Shown here piece after piece: positions 23,313 to 36,500 of a DNA stretch of 64,000 nucleotides. Where the stretch lies: assembly GCA_037102815.1 (NCBI GenBank), contig BTPP01000003.1:1984001-2048000 (forward strand), given 5' to 3'. A program made the translations under genes and the position numbers. The stretch comes from Neurospora intermedia. Its lineage: Eukaryota; Ascomycota; Sordariomycetes; Sordariales; Sordariaceae. Below the pieces are notes generated by a model that saw only the letters and a program-made list of their open reading frames with translations, did no database searches and was not told the origin of the DNA. How positions within the stretch are numbered: the stretch's first letter is position 1; every line of letters starts with the position of its first letter.

Positions 23313-24645
23313 TTATAGTATTCTAATATTAGAATAATAAGGATGATAAGAATAAGACCCTAGAGTACAACTTTCCTTGGTTGCTTCTCCATTTTAATTT
23401 TTATTACCCCTTGCTTTACTTTCTTCCCACTTCCCTATTCCATTTTCCCGTTTACCTCCCTAATTCTCCACTTCTTTATTCTTTCTATATTTACTTCCGC
23501 CCCGTCCCTTTACTTCTACTCTATAGTTCTATCTTTATTTATAATAGTATAAGGACTCTTTCTCCTATTTATATAAGTTTCCCTATAGTACCCCTTCCTA
23601 GCCTCCTCCTTCCTTCTTCTCCATTAGAATTTTACTTAAAATAGTTTCCTCTAGCTATTATTACCCTAGCCTAATTAATTTAACTTTTAATATAAAGGTT
23701 TCCTCTCTACATTTATCCTTAAGTTTTATATATCTATATTATTTGGAGCCCGCTAGTTTCATTTATATTTGTTATAAGATTAACGATTTTATAATTCTTT
23801 AAAACTAATATAATTTCTTCCCCTATTATTTTCAAATCTTATATTAACCAAAATAATGTTATTTATAAAATTCCTTACCTTTACTATACTTTAGATTCTA
23901 CAACTTTTCTATAAGCTAATAATAGACCTACTTTTCCAAATGCCTTCCGTAAGGTTGTCGCTAGAAAAGTTTAGTTCGTCTTAACTCCTAGTAGGTTTCT
24001 TACTTTTCTCTTTCTTTTCTTTTATTAGTATTTAACTTCTATATTTCATTACTAGCTCCTAGATTGCAAGTTATACTTATAATACCAATAAATATATATT
24101 AAACGTTCTTACCGGCCTTTATATCACTTGTTATGTGATTTAGGTAATATATATCATAATATTATTAGGTATATACGTTAAATTCAACCAGAGATTGGAA
24201 TTCTTAGTTTGTACTTTTAATAATATTATCAATTATGTATATATATATTTAGTATAGAGCGGCTTGTTTATTAGCTTTAATAATCTTCCCTCCGCTCTAA
24301 ATTATAGTATTACTAAATAAATTCTAGTAGAGGGGTTACTATAAGCTAATTGTAAGGGATATTTATTATAGTTATACCCCCTCCTTCCTTAGTAGTAGTA
24401 TAATAAACTTAATTCGGATTACTTCTAGCTCTAGCAGCGGCGCTATTACTACTACGTATATTGTATTTAGTAGTAATAGTATTACTACTTCTACTCGTAT
24501 AGTTTCTAGTACTAGTGGTAGTAGTTCCACCCCTAGTAGTCCTATAGCCGTTAATACCCCCGGTTGCCCTGTTATAAACAAGGATTAGGTTTAGTAGCGC
24601 CGGAAAGTCACCGCGGACCAGGCTCGCATAATGGCGCTGTATAGA
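23312..24645 (+). mobile_element. Family F, plus-strand copy
   Basis: Aligns with 31,940-33,255 in the same orientation; it begins about 200 bp inside F at the TTCTAATATTAGAATAATA motif. Plus-strand frames look coding but broken, with a Pro/Ser-rich first part. Its last part near 24,600 keeps GC-rich, unmutated sequence (CGCCGGAAAGTCACCGCGG). Possibly ORF1 of a LINE; no diagnostic domain seen. Confidence 0.5.
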
Positions 24646-25300
24646 AACTATTATATAAAGTATAAAGAGATATATACTTAATATACTAACGTACTTGGTA
24701 AATAGTATTTTACTTATAAAATACACTTTATAATATATATTATAGAATTATTACTTTAATAACTATTACATAATAAAACTTAAGTTCAATAGCCTTATAC
24801 TTGTAGATAAAATTACTTTAATAAGAAATTATAGAACAGCAGTCTAATATTCTGAAAGAATTAAGAAAAGGAGTTTATTATAAAAGTGTAAATTTGCGAG
24901 AAGTAAGTTGTAAGACTAAAAGATGTAAATTAAAGTAATATTAAGTATAAAGAAAGAAAAGGTACATATATGAAAGTATTCGGAATTAGGTATATAAGTT
25001 TAGATTCTGGTAATAGTTAGTAACTCTTAAATCCTAAATTGCTATTAATAAGAATATAAGTCTTATTCCATCTAATATGCTAATAGTACCCAGTGGCTAG
25101 TACTTTGGAGACTTATCCGAGTATATTATAATATATGTAGTATTAAAAGTTCTAATTATTTATATAACTCTACAAACATAAACAAGTTATTTCTATTTAA
25201 AAACTAGTAAGATTCTTAAAGTTATTTTATTCTATCCTTATTATACCCCTTAAATAACTAAATTATTAAATAAACCAACCTATATTGTATACGCCCTTAC
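24645..25300. other. AT-rich block, no gene seen
   Basis: TpA-rich DNA between family F and the abp1 island. Nothing recognised. Confidence 0.45.
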
Positions 25301-25830
25301 ACTTCACCTTCTTAGGTAGGGACGCTGCGGCAGACACCGCCTCGAACGCTATACGGAGGTGCTGTACATAGTATCTAGGTAGAGGTACCTCCCGTCCATC
25401 TGCAGTCCCCATCACAACCAACGCCTCAGACTGGACACGCCGGCCGGAACATACCTCTACTAATGTAGAGGGACCTCTCGCTACGTGTGGTAGAGGTAGT
25501 AGTCCTAGTCATGCACCATAGTAGTGTATTGACGTATGTGCGCGGATGGAGCTCCACCCCAACTTCCACATACCTAGGTACCTAAAGGGTACCTAACTCC
25601 AGCGCTGCGTAGCTCTAACGACTTGTCCCGTCCATGCGCCTCCAAACACCGGAACCTTCATCTCGCTCTCGACCTCCAATATCGACCCGACCGACGTCTA
25701 GATCACCAACAATCTGTAGCCGTTGCTGCAGCTATCAACAATTCACGATATTCCGATTGTTGAACGCTCAAGCTCCTTCGCGTCGTTTACCCATCCATTC
25801 CGCTCTACAAAGCTGGCCACTCCGCCCACC
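25300..25830 (+). promoter_or_regulatory. abp1 upstream region
   Basis: GC jumps to ordinary levels at about 25,300. Several GGTAGAGGTACCTCC-like inverted segments occur between 25,375 and 25,510. A C-rich leader precedes the ATG, which sits in a good context (CCCACCATGG). Confidence 0.5.
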
Positions 25831-28397
25831 ATGGCCTCCTTAAACCTGTCCATCCACGGGCCCTCCATCAAGAGCAGCTATCAGGGCGTCATCAACGGCC
25901 CTGCGCCATCTTCGGCATCTCCTACCTACGCACACTGGGCCCTTTTTTCCGTCCAGGCGCCTCTTTTGAATGCCTTCCAAGACTCTGGGGCAAAAGAGAG
26001 CATCCTGAAGGTCGAGAGCACTGGCGGTGAGTGCCATGCCGGCCCACAACTTCTCCTTCCCACCATATCTATGGGCCCGACTAATTATCCGTCATCACAG
26101 ATGGTGAGCTTTCCGACCTGATCGAGGACTTCAACGAGGGTCGCATTCAATTTGCCTTCGTCAAAGTCAAGGACCCCAACAGTGGACTTCCTAAGAACGT
26201 CTTGATTGCCTGGTGTGGCGGTGGTGTTCCCGAGCGAACAAAGGGGTACTTTACCAGCCACTTGGCCGCCGTCACCAAGATTCTTCACGGCTACCATGTT
26301 CAGATAACAGCACGCTCCGATGGAGACCTTTCTCCCGAGTCTATTGTGCAAAAGGTTGCCGATGCTTCAGGCGCCAAATATACCGCCGGCGGTTCGGCAC
26401 CCGCGTCAGCCGTTGCCCCTCCCCCCGTTGCAAAGAAGCCCGTTTTTACCCCGACTACCTCTACATCGGCCAGCTCTTTCAACCCTATTGTTGCCGCGCG
26501 GATCCGGAATCACGGGGGCGAAGATGACGACGGCTGGGGTGCCGATGCACCGCCAGTCACGCGGACCCAGCTGGAGAAGGTCGCGTCTGCCTACCAGCCG
26601 ACCAAGGTCAACATTGCCGAACTCAGGAAGAACAAAGATGACTCGCGTTCCGACGAAACTCAGAAGCAAGATGACCGGCCGGAAGACATTGTTAAGGGTG
26701 GTTATCAGCCTATCGGAAAGGTTGATATTGCTGCTCTTCGCGCCCAAGCAAAGAAGACCTATGATGATCGGCCTGTAACCGTGAAGGGAGCCTACGAACC
26801 GGTGGGCAAGGTTGATATTGCCGCCATTCGCGCAAAGGCTCAACAACGTCCGACTGAACCGGAAGAATTGGAGACACCCAGGAGTCTGGCAGAGAGGACT
26901 GCTGTATTTACGCAAGCAGAACGCTTGACTGAACTTCCCAAGCCCAAGGTTGCCAAGAAATTTGTAGGCAGCGCTGCATTTACTGGCACCAAAGCTCCTA
27001 CGCCGGCTCCTCTCGGTTTCAGCTCGCCTGCAGTTCCTACCGCTACTCCTATTGGGGCTGCCAGCAGAACATTTGCGGATCAGGGAGGCAAGACGCCGGC
27101 CCAAATCTGGGCCGAGAAGAAGGCCAAGCAAGGCGGTGCAGTTGCATTTGCGTCCACTCCCTCTCCCGCCGCTGCGCCTATTGCTGCCCAGAAGAGCGGG
27201 AGCGAATGGAAAAGCGGTTACGCGGGGAAGAGCTGGGCACCTGTGCAGGCACCCAATTACAGCCGAGGTCTTGAATCACACGCAACCGGAGGAAGCGCCT
27301 CGCAAGAGAAATATGAGCCTGAAGCACCTGCCTCACCGGCTGGCGGCATATCTGCGCTGCGCGAGAGATTCAAGGATACAGCACCTGTGGCGGTCAGTAC
27401 GGGTTCACGGTCAGAACCAAGCGTGCCTTCTCCCGGCCCGGCCACTGGTGAAGAAGGGCATACTCCGCCGCCCCTGCCAACCGGAAGCCGTCCTTCCGGT
27501 GGCTTTGCCCTTCCTGGTCTGCCATCCCGGCCTTCTGTTGCTGACGCCGAGGAAGGGAACGATGAAAGGCAGCTAGAAGAAGAAGTCCGTGCACTCGAAT
27601 CGGCCGACCTGCATGAAGATGAGCCTTCGTCCCCTGCCCACATCGCAGTCCCGATTGCTCGGAGCGCAGTGCCTGAGGTGGAGCCAGCTGGCAATCTGCC
27701 ACCCCGTCCGGTGCCCGTATCGCAGGATCTACCGAAAGAAGAGGACCTCCCCGTAGAGGAGGATACCCACGATCCCCGTGCTGCTGCCCTGAATGTTGCC
27801 AGCGAATCTCTTGGCCAGGGTGTCGAGGTTCAGCAGGCTGGTTCAGGTGGTGGCAAGCGTGCCCTGGTACAATATGACTACGAGAAGGCCGAGGATAATG
27901 AGATTGATCTCCGGGAAGGTGACTATGTCACCAATATTCAGATGGTGGATGACGATTGGTGGATGGGAACCAATGCGCAAGGGGAGAGTGGACTTTTCCC
28001 TAGCAACTACGTGGAAGTCGTGGAGGACGATGAGCCTGCTGCTGCTTTCAGCGCAGCCCCAACAGTAGCGGCGACTCAAGCCCCTGTTGTGCCTTCATCT
28101 GCGCAGGCCGAAGCGGTAGCACCTGCAACTCCGGCCGATCAAGTCGCTGGCCCAACAGCGACGGCGCAGTTTGATTACGAGGCAGCAGAAGATAATGGTA
28201 AGTGATGCTTGCAAGCCCGGCATATATTAGCCGCGAAACCCAGGCCTAGCAGTGACTAATGAATCGGTACAGAGTTGAGCTTCCCCGAAGGAGCTACGAT
28301 TACGGGTTTGGAGTTTCCCGATGATGACTGGTGGTTTGGCCACTACAATGGAGCATCAGGTCTGTTCCCCGCCAACTACGTTGAGCTTGATGCATGA
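25831..28397 (+). CDS. abp1: Abp1/drebrin-like actin-binding protein (ADF-H, linker, two SH3 domains)
   Basis: Cortical actin-patch protein that binds F-actin and, in yeast, activates Arp2/3 and recruits endocytic partners. Three exons, 25831-26026, 26101-28197 and 28273-28397, give 805 residues. Residues 1-~135 form an ADF-homology domain (LSIHGPSIKSSYQGVI; VKVKDPNSGLPKNVLIAWCG; VPERTKGYF). The linker carries three related units, SAYQPTKVNIAEL, GGYQPIGKVDIAAL and GAYEPVGKVDIAAI, then Pro-rich stretches and acidic segments. Two SH3 domains end the protein: ~651-707 (ALVQYDYEKAEDNE, DDDWWMG, LFPSNYVE) and ~753-805 (ATAQFDYEAAEDNE, DDDWWFG, LFPANYVE). The second intron splits the last SH3 domain. 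Yeast Abp1 has one SH3; two are common in filamentous fungi. Very secure. Confidence 0.95.
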
Positions 28398-28868
28398 TTG
28401 AAGGCAAAGGTGTCGAAATCCACGGTGCTGGTAATGGAAAATAGGCTCATTCGGTAGTCTAGTTTAATAAGTTTTAGTTGAAAGTTGACTAGTATATATA
28501 GTAGGGTGCCAAAAGTCTGTGTGTACTGAAAATAAGGCTTTTATTAGCAAATTGTAACAAACTAATACTAACTTTATTGAATAATTTCCTACTCTTATGA
28601 GTATATATTCTAGTATTGTAACTTACCTAATATTCTTCAATTAAGTTCTCAATTATTGTTATAAGAATATAGCGCTAGAGTATTTAAGTAACTTGGTTTC
28701 CTATTATTTTGTACTATATTAAATAATTTGAAAGCTAAGTTTATAAGATATTAAATTATTTAAATACAAGCTAAGGTTCTTAATTTATAAAATAGTATGG
28801 AATGATTATTTTTGTAATAATAATAATAGTAATATTTACTTACTATATAGGTATTTTAAAGTCTACAC
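28398..28868. other. abp1 3' flank and onset of the long AT-rich block
   Basis: AT-rich sequence begins near 28,440, only ~45 bp past the stop codon. No gene is seen. Confidence 0.45.
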
Positions 28869-29830
28869 TAAGGCAATCCGGGCGGCGGTAGCCTACGGCG
28901 CATTAGCTTACTATACCCCAACGGAGCCAATGGGGGAACCTTACGGGCTGGTGCGGAGCCTTGCCGCAACCTAAAATAATTGCCTCCGGGTAATTTCCGG
29001 CGTATATAAAGCAGTATTAACGTTTAGCCTAGAAATAGAAACCTTTTACCCCCCCCTCGACCTCTATTTCAATAAGAGGGTCCGGGCGTTTAAGGAGCGG
29101 TTAGTCCGCTTCTTAGTAGTAGCCTTTATACGGGGTATATTAGTATAGGTAGCGGTTAAAATCCGGGAATAAAGAGTATAATACTTATTAAATTTAATAC
29201 TAATTAGTAGGAGGGCGAAGGCTGAGTGGGCTGTACGGTAGGCGCTATTCGAAGATATATTAGTATTATAAGGAGAAGTAAGAAAGCCTATATTGAAGGA
29301 GAAGGAGAAATAATTGGAAGAAGTAATAAGAAGGGAGTAGGTAGTAAAATAGTATATAAAAGTAATTAAAGTAATAAGGAAGAGAAAATATTTTAGTATT
29401 GTAAAAGTACGTATATAATTCGACGGAACTATACTATAATATTATATACGGCCTAATATAAATAAAAATCCTTTATTATACTATTTATTGAAGGTTATAA
29501 ATTCCCTATTAATATAAATAAGAATTGGGAAGATAGGTCTATATATATTCTTCTTTACAAGAAAAGTATTAAAAGTAATAATATTATATTACTAATATAA
29601 TGTAGGGAAGGAAATATTCGAATATTTAATATTAGAATACTAGGAGATAGAGTAGATTTAGTTATAGGGTAAGAATATATTTATATAGCTAATAAATAAG
29701 GAAGAATTCTATAATAAATTTAAAACGAATATAGAACGAATTTTACAATAGGCCTTACGGTTTAAGAAACTATAGGAATACGAATTAATAATTAAAATTG
29801 AAAAGACAAAAAAAATGGAAGAAATATTCG
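28868..29830 (+). mobile_element. Tad1-like LINE, 3' fragment of ORF2
   Basis: The plus frame reads TPTEPMGEPYGLVRSLA and then PPLDLYFNKRV, the conserved stretch after the reverse transcriptase in Tad1-type non-LTR elements. A later part near 29,600 resembles the Cys/His-containing C-terminus. The first 250 bp keep GC-rich sequence; the remainder is RIP-like with stops. 5'-truncated, as LINEs usually are. Its 3' end meets the 3' end of the minus-strand E1 copy. Confidence 0.7.
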
Positions 29831-29849
29831 GGGATATAAATTAATATAA

Positions 29850-31705
29850 TTAATTATATATATAAGAAACCCAACTATAGTTAATAGTTATTTAATTGAG
29901 ATAGAATTATAGCGGAACTAAAGAGAAGCCGATTAGATATATATTAGACGTATTAAAAGTAACCCTAAAAGAAAATTAAATTATAATTAGAATTAAGGGG
30001 TTAAGGTACTAATTATTCTATATTACTATTAATCGATATTATATTAAAGCCGCTAGGGGTATTAGTATTCTCCGGACTATAATTATCCTCTAGATTAGAA
30101 CTTCTATTATTATTCTTATTAAAATTTTTAGTAATAATACTAATAAGTACCGTCTTTATATTGTAGTAGGGTTAAATAAAAGAAGATTCGTTAATTGGAC
30201 TTATATTTATAAAACGAATATAAATATTATAAATAGTTTATTTAGTACTAGTAAATTATATTAAAAGGGTTAGTAGGGGAGCCGATATAGAGATAATATA
30301 GGGTATTTATAGAGGAGAAGTAATTATTAAAGCTATTTTAATAAGCGTAGACTATTATTGAACTTTTACTAATATATATAATATTAATAGCAATTATATT
30401 AATTTTTTTGGAAAGAAGGTAGATAGTATCTTCGATTTGGGTAATATAGAAACGAATTATAGCGATATTATTACGGAGTATAGTAATATCCGTAGAGGAA
30501 TTAATAGTAATATAGGCGAATTTTTTCTTCTTAATAGGGAATTCGATTATAATTATCGAATCCGAAATTGGAAAGTCGTTAATAGAAGAAAGTTCGGCGC
30601 TAATACAATCCACTATAATTTATATAATATTTGTAATTTCTATTTTATTAATTAGATCCTTAAAGTTGCTTTTAATAATATTATAATTATATAGAGCCGT
30701 AGTAGCTTTGACGAAGGTACGTACTAAGGGAATAAGTTTGCCCTTTAAATACTCCTTAGTCCTCTTCTATATTTAATATTTATAGTAGGGAATTTTATAA
30801 TAAATCATTTTATAAATTAAAAACGAAGATATTATAGTAATGATATAGAAATTTATAAGGATCCTAAAAGTATTAGGCTTAATTAAAAATAACCTTAAAG
30901 GTAAATAAATCTTAATAAATTGAAGGGAAGGTATATATAAGACTATAAGTGTAAAATTTATATTATTTATAGTTTTTAGGAGGTTGGAAGTACCCTATAA
31001 TAGTACTTTTCTTCTTTAATATTTCCTTCAATAAATATTTCCGGACCTTCTTAAAGGTAATAAATTTAATAAGGGTATTACCCTATAACGAATTATTAAG
31101 GCTAATATAAAATACTATAGTATTCGAAGTAGCGCCGCCTTTTAAATTATTAAGGAGGGCTATAGCCTTTACTATTTTAGAGGTAAGCGTTTTCTTAATA
31201 GCGCTAGGGGGTTTCTTATAAAGTATAGTAAAATATTAATAATATTAAAACGGGTTAAATACAATTATAAGGCGGTAGTAAATTTAGTAATAGAGCGGAT
31301 ATAATACGGCGGGTATAGTAGCGTAATATAAAGAAGAAAGAAGGGAAGGAAGAAAGAAGGCGGATTAAGGTTTCTTTTATAGGAAATTTAGGCGACTTAG
31401 GATAATATAATTGAAGAAAGATAGGATAAAAGGCTACTAACTGTAGGGAGACTATAATAAGAAGGATAAGGATAGGGCGGCGATAGGTTAGGGCCGGGAC
31501 AATTATATATATAATATAAATTTATAATTTCGGTTATAACGGTAAGGTTATACTAAGAGGAAGAAAAACGGGACAGTACGGAGCCGATACGGCGCTATTA
31601 CGATAGCGAAACGGAGGGTTTTTATCCGGCTATTATAGTACGGTTTTTCCTACCGACTATAAACGAAGTAGTACTATATACCTACCAGGCGGACTATATA
31701 TATAT
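29850..31705 (-). mobile_element. Repeat family E1, minus-strand copy
   Basis: Inverted counterpart of 18,855-20,700, following it along its whole length, including the leader with the GTAGGAAAAACCG motif (here near 31,655 on the minus strand). The longest surviving frame, 30,613-30,338, contains IEFPIKKKKFA. Broken by stops. No domain recognised. Confidence 0.55.
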
Positions 31706-31734
31706 ATATATAGTTTTATTCCCTATATTATAAA

Positions 31735-33260
31735 CTATAACGCCTTATTAGTATAAAGTCCTTCTCCAATTCTCTAGAGGGGAAAACTATAAGACGTTAG
31801 GCACTTCCGAATAAAAACCTCTAGTTCTATTTTGGTTGTAGTTTACTATATTGCTCCTACTTTATTTATAACTATAATGGTTCTTATTTACCGTTATAAC
31901 GAATATAATTTCGTTCTTCCTATTACTATATTATTCTAATATTAGAATAATAGGAATAATAGGAATAGGACTAAATTTAGTATACTACTTCCTTTACCGC
32001 TTTTCTATTTTACTCCTTACTACTCCTTCCACCGCTTTCTCTCTATTTCCCTATCCTATTTTCCTATTTACTACCTTACTTCTCCGCCTCCTTCTCCTAT
32101 TTGTAAATACCTCCACTTTATTATTTATTTTTTTACCCCGCAGTTTTACCCCTATTTATATTAGTATAAAAGCCCCTTCCTTCGTTTATATAATCCCTTA
32201 TATAATATCCTTCCTAATCCTTCTCCTCCTTCTTTCCTATTATAACTTCTATTAAAATAATTTCCTCCGGCCGCTATCGTCCTAACCCTATTAATTTAAC
32301 CTCTAATATAGAGGGTTCTTCCCCTATTATATCCCTAAGCCCTATATCCCTTATAATTATACTTTTGAAACCTACGTTCTTTATTTATATTTTTTATAAT
32401 TTCTTTAATAATTATCCCTTTTAAAACCGGTACAATTTCCTCCCTTCCTCCTTCAATCCTTATATTAACTTAATTAATATTATTCGTAAAATTCTTTACT
32501 TTTACTATATTTTAAATTTTACTTCCGTCCTATACTCTAATAATAGGTTTAATTCCCCTAATACTTTTAAAAAGATCGTTGCTAATAGGGTTTACTTTAT
32601 TTCGTCTATTAATAAATCCTTCGTTCTCTATTCTTCTTTTTTATTATTTAATTACTATACTTCTAATTAATAATATTCAAAATACTACCTATAATTATAC
32701 TACTAATAAATATATACTAAACGTCCCCGCCGGTTTCTATAACGCTTATAATATTATTATATAATAATTATTACTATAATATTAAATAACCCGGATAAAT
32801 TTAATTATAATTTAAATACTTTTATTCGTATTATTAATAATTCTATTAATTATATATATATTCGTTTAAAGTACAACGGCCTTCCTACCGACTTCAAACG
32901 TCTTCCTTATACCCTAAATTATAATATTACCGAATAGTAATAAAAAGGTTACTACGAACTAATTGCGAAAAATATTTATTATAATTGTATCCCTTCTTTA
33001 TTTAATAGTAATACTATAAACCTAATTCAGATTGCGTCCGGATTTAATAGTAGTACTATTATTCCTACTCGTATTATATCTAATTATAGTAATTATATTA
33101 CTTTTACTTATATAATTTCTAATTCTAATAGTAATAATAGTTCTATTCCTAGTAGCCTTATAACTATTAATACTCCCGGTCGCACCCTTATAAATAATAA
33201 TTAAATTTAATAGTACTATAAAGTTACTACAAATTAGGCTCGTATAATAGAATTACTCGA
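31735..33260 (+). mobile_element. Family F, longest plus-strand copy
   Basis: Starts with TTCTCCAATTCTCTAGAGGG near 31,772 and continues through the AATAAAAACCTC motif into decayed plus-strand coding, matching 23,312-24,645. Frames near 32,540-32,700 read plausible protein between stops. Heavily RIP-like. Flanked by E1 (minus) on the left and the LINE (minus) on the right. Confidence 0.5.
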
Positions 33261-33599
33261 ATAATTTCTTAAACGTAATTAAACGTTCGTTAAATAATAC
33301 TTTCTAGTTCTTATTATAACTATAATTTAAATAATTCCCGTAGTTAGTATAGATATTTCTTCTTTATTCTTGTCCTATTATTCTAATATTATTAATATTC
33401 TATTTTCCTCCTAAGAATACTTTATAATTTCCTTATATTACTCCTCCTTTAATTTAATTACTAAATAGTACTCTCTTAACTTCCCTAACTATAACGTTTA
33501 TAATAAAATCCTTTCAACTTTAATTCTATTGTCCAAATATTTTTAAAATTCTTCTTTCGTTAATAGCTAAATTTCTAGATTTAATTAAAAAATAATATC

Positions 33600-36500
33600 C
33601 GTATTAAAGTAATTTAGAATAATATAAGCGAATATCTTTTTTTCGAATTTGTAAGCGTAAATAGGAATTAGGATGCTTAATATTTTCTTTCGGTAGAAGA
33701 AGGCCCGGAGGCTAATAATTTTCGTTCTAATTTAGATAAGGAGGGAATTTTTTATTTTAATTAATAAGTATAACTCTTCTTCGTTTTCTTTTAATTATCA
33801 ATATTTTCCCTTCTTCTTTTTTATATTAATTATATATTATTAAATAACTTTTTTATTAAATTTAGGAATAAAGTCGGCGATAGTAAATTTGTACTATCGT
33901 TTTAATTTTATTATTACCGCCACTAAATAGTAATTATAATATAATACTTATTCTTAATTCGTTATATCCTCTAACTACTCCTTTCTATTAATAATTATCA
34001 ATTTTAAAATTTATAATAATAATAATAATTAAATCCCTAATTCCGAAGGAAGGCTAATTACTATCGTTAATAGTTTTTCTATTAATATTTATACTTCTAC
34101 CTACTGAGCCTAAACTATACTATTCTCTAATTTATTAATGGGTAACTAACTTTAAACTCATTATATTTAAATATAGTTAAAAATTTAAATTATAATCCCC
34201 CGGACGAATTAGGCTTAATCCGTCCAGGCGAACCTTTCTTTAAAGGCCCGGACCTTTTTATTAAAATAGAAATCGAACGGCGGACAAAAGGTTTCTATCT
34301 CTAAATTTCTTACTGGTATAGCTTTATACGCCCTAATAATAATTTTCAAATATTTAATTTAATATTTTACTAACCTAATTACTATCCCCCAAAACTTTCT
34401 ATAAACTTTAATCAATTAGTAGAATATTAAAGCTCTATATATAATAGTACTACAAATATACTTAATATATATTTCCCTTACTTAAAGAATAACCCTATAT
34501 TTTTGCTACTAATTTTATAAATATATTTATTTATATTATTATTTTCTTTTTTACTATTTCCGTATAAACTCTATAATTAAATTTATAGTCCAATTAAACC
34601 CCTAGGAATTATATCAATTCCGTTAATTAAAATACTACTTCCCTAAATTAGAAAATTTCTATCCTTAGTACCCTCTTCCATATAAAATATATTAACTCCG
34701 TTTTAAGTATTTTAAATTTTATACCTCTCGCCCCTACCTATTCCGAATATACCTTCTATACTATTTATAACGTCTAATAATTTTCTTTAATAGTACGGAC
34801 TACTATTATAATATTAATATTGTTGGCGAAGCCGACTATAATTATATTCGGGATTATTATTAACTTCTAATATAGTAGGGTAATAAAGAGAATAAATAAA
34901 ATAGGGGAGAAGGGGGAATTTTATAGTACTCTAGTAATAATTATATAAGGGCGGGAAATTTCGTTGTCGAAGAAGAAAGAACCTCTTCTTCCGGCGATAA
35001 AGTTTACTACCTATTAAATAATCTATATTAGGAATTATATTTCCTATACGGTATATAAAAATTATTTATAATTAACTCTATTGAACGCTCCCTTTAAATC
35101 TAAAAATATAAGGGATATTATAGCCCCGAACTTTTAAACTATATATACCGTATTAATAATTATCCAAATTATAAACTCTATTGAATAGCCTACTTAATTA
35201 CCTATTTAACCTTCTATCAGAAGGTTAAACTCTTCGGCTACTTATATAAACCTTTTAATTACAAACGCTTCGAAAATCTTTCCTATATTACTAAATAATA
35301 ATATTAGCCTCCATACGCCCGCTAGCCTCTATTAGGCGGCGCTCTTCCTAGGTTTTTTAAAAATAATTACTTTTATATCCTTGAACTATTATAGGAAATA
35401 TTTAAATTGGAAGCTAACGGATACTAAATATATTATAACCTACTAGAACGGTTACTTATATAATTTTAAAAATTTATTTAAATACTAATTAATTCCGGGG
35501 GCCTTATTAAGTACTATCTAGGAGAATATATTCTAAATATCCTCCTTATTAATTAATTTACTAACGACTATTAATTTAATACTATTTAACAGTTTAATCC
35601 AATCCGGTAAATAGTTTATTAGGACTTTTACTTTCGAAAAGAAATAATTAATAAAAATCTCGGCCTTACTATTATAATTTCTAATTTCTATTACCCTTTT
35701 ATAAATTTAAAGGGCTAAGAATTTAGGCGGGTCTATTAATTAGTAGCTTCGAATATAGGCCTATTATTCCAAAAATTAAAATTAATTTAGGTTCTTCGAA
35801 GCTTCGACAATACTATTGTACTATATAACCTACTAAACTTTTATAATTATCCTCTTCTTTTTCATTATAATTCTAATAAAATTCCTCTAATTTAATATTA
35901 TTTAGTATTTGAACTACTCCTAATATATCCTCTGTACTTCTTTTATTATTATTTTATATTTTAATATTTATTAATTCGCTTTCTTCCTTCAACCTTTCTT
36001 CTATTATAAAATAAATTCCTTTATAATATTTATAAATTCTTTATTAAACCTACGAAAAACGAATTCAAAATCCTTTACTATATTAATCCTTTCTAAAACT
36101 AATATCTATTTCTCTAACGCCTCCTTTACTTTTATTATATTTATAAAACTCCAATTATATTTTCCTTCCTCTTCCGCTTTTTTATTTTTCCTCTCTATTT
36201 AGACCTAAATTTCCTAAGGGTAATAATCTAAATTAATTTACTCGTACTTCTATACTCCCTAATATTCGGCCTCAACCCCGGGTAATAGTTATATATAGTC
36301 GATTATTTTATTCCTCTCTCCTTGTATTATATTCCCGAACTTTATTAATTTATTATAGGGGGTAAATAAATTAAATCTCTAGTATTATACTTATATAAGG
36401 AAGTAAACGGCCTCTAAATTAATTGTATTCTCTAAATCCTAATTGGGATAATAGAAATTATAATCCCTAATTATAATTAAATTTCCCGTTAGAGGTCCGA

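Noticed and set aside
26406-27131. 241-codon minus-strand frame across abp1
   Set aside because: Shadow of the low-complexity abp1 exon on the other strand.
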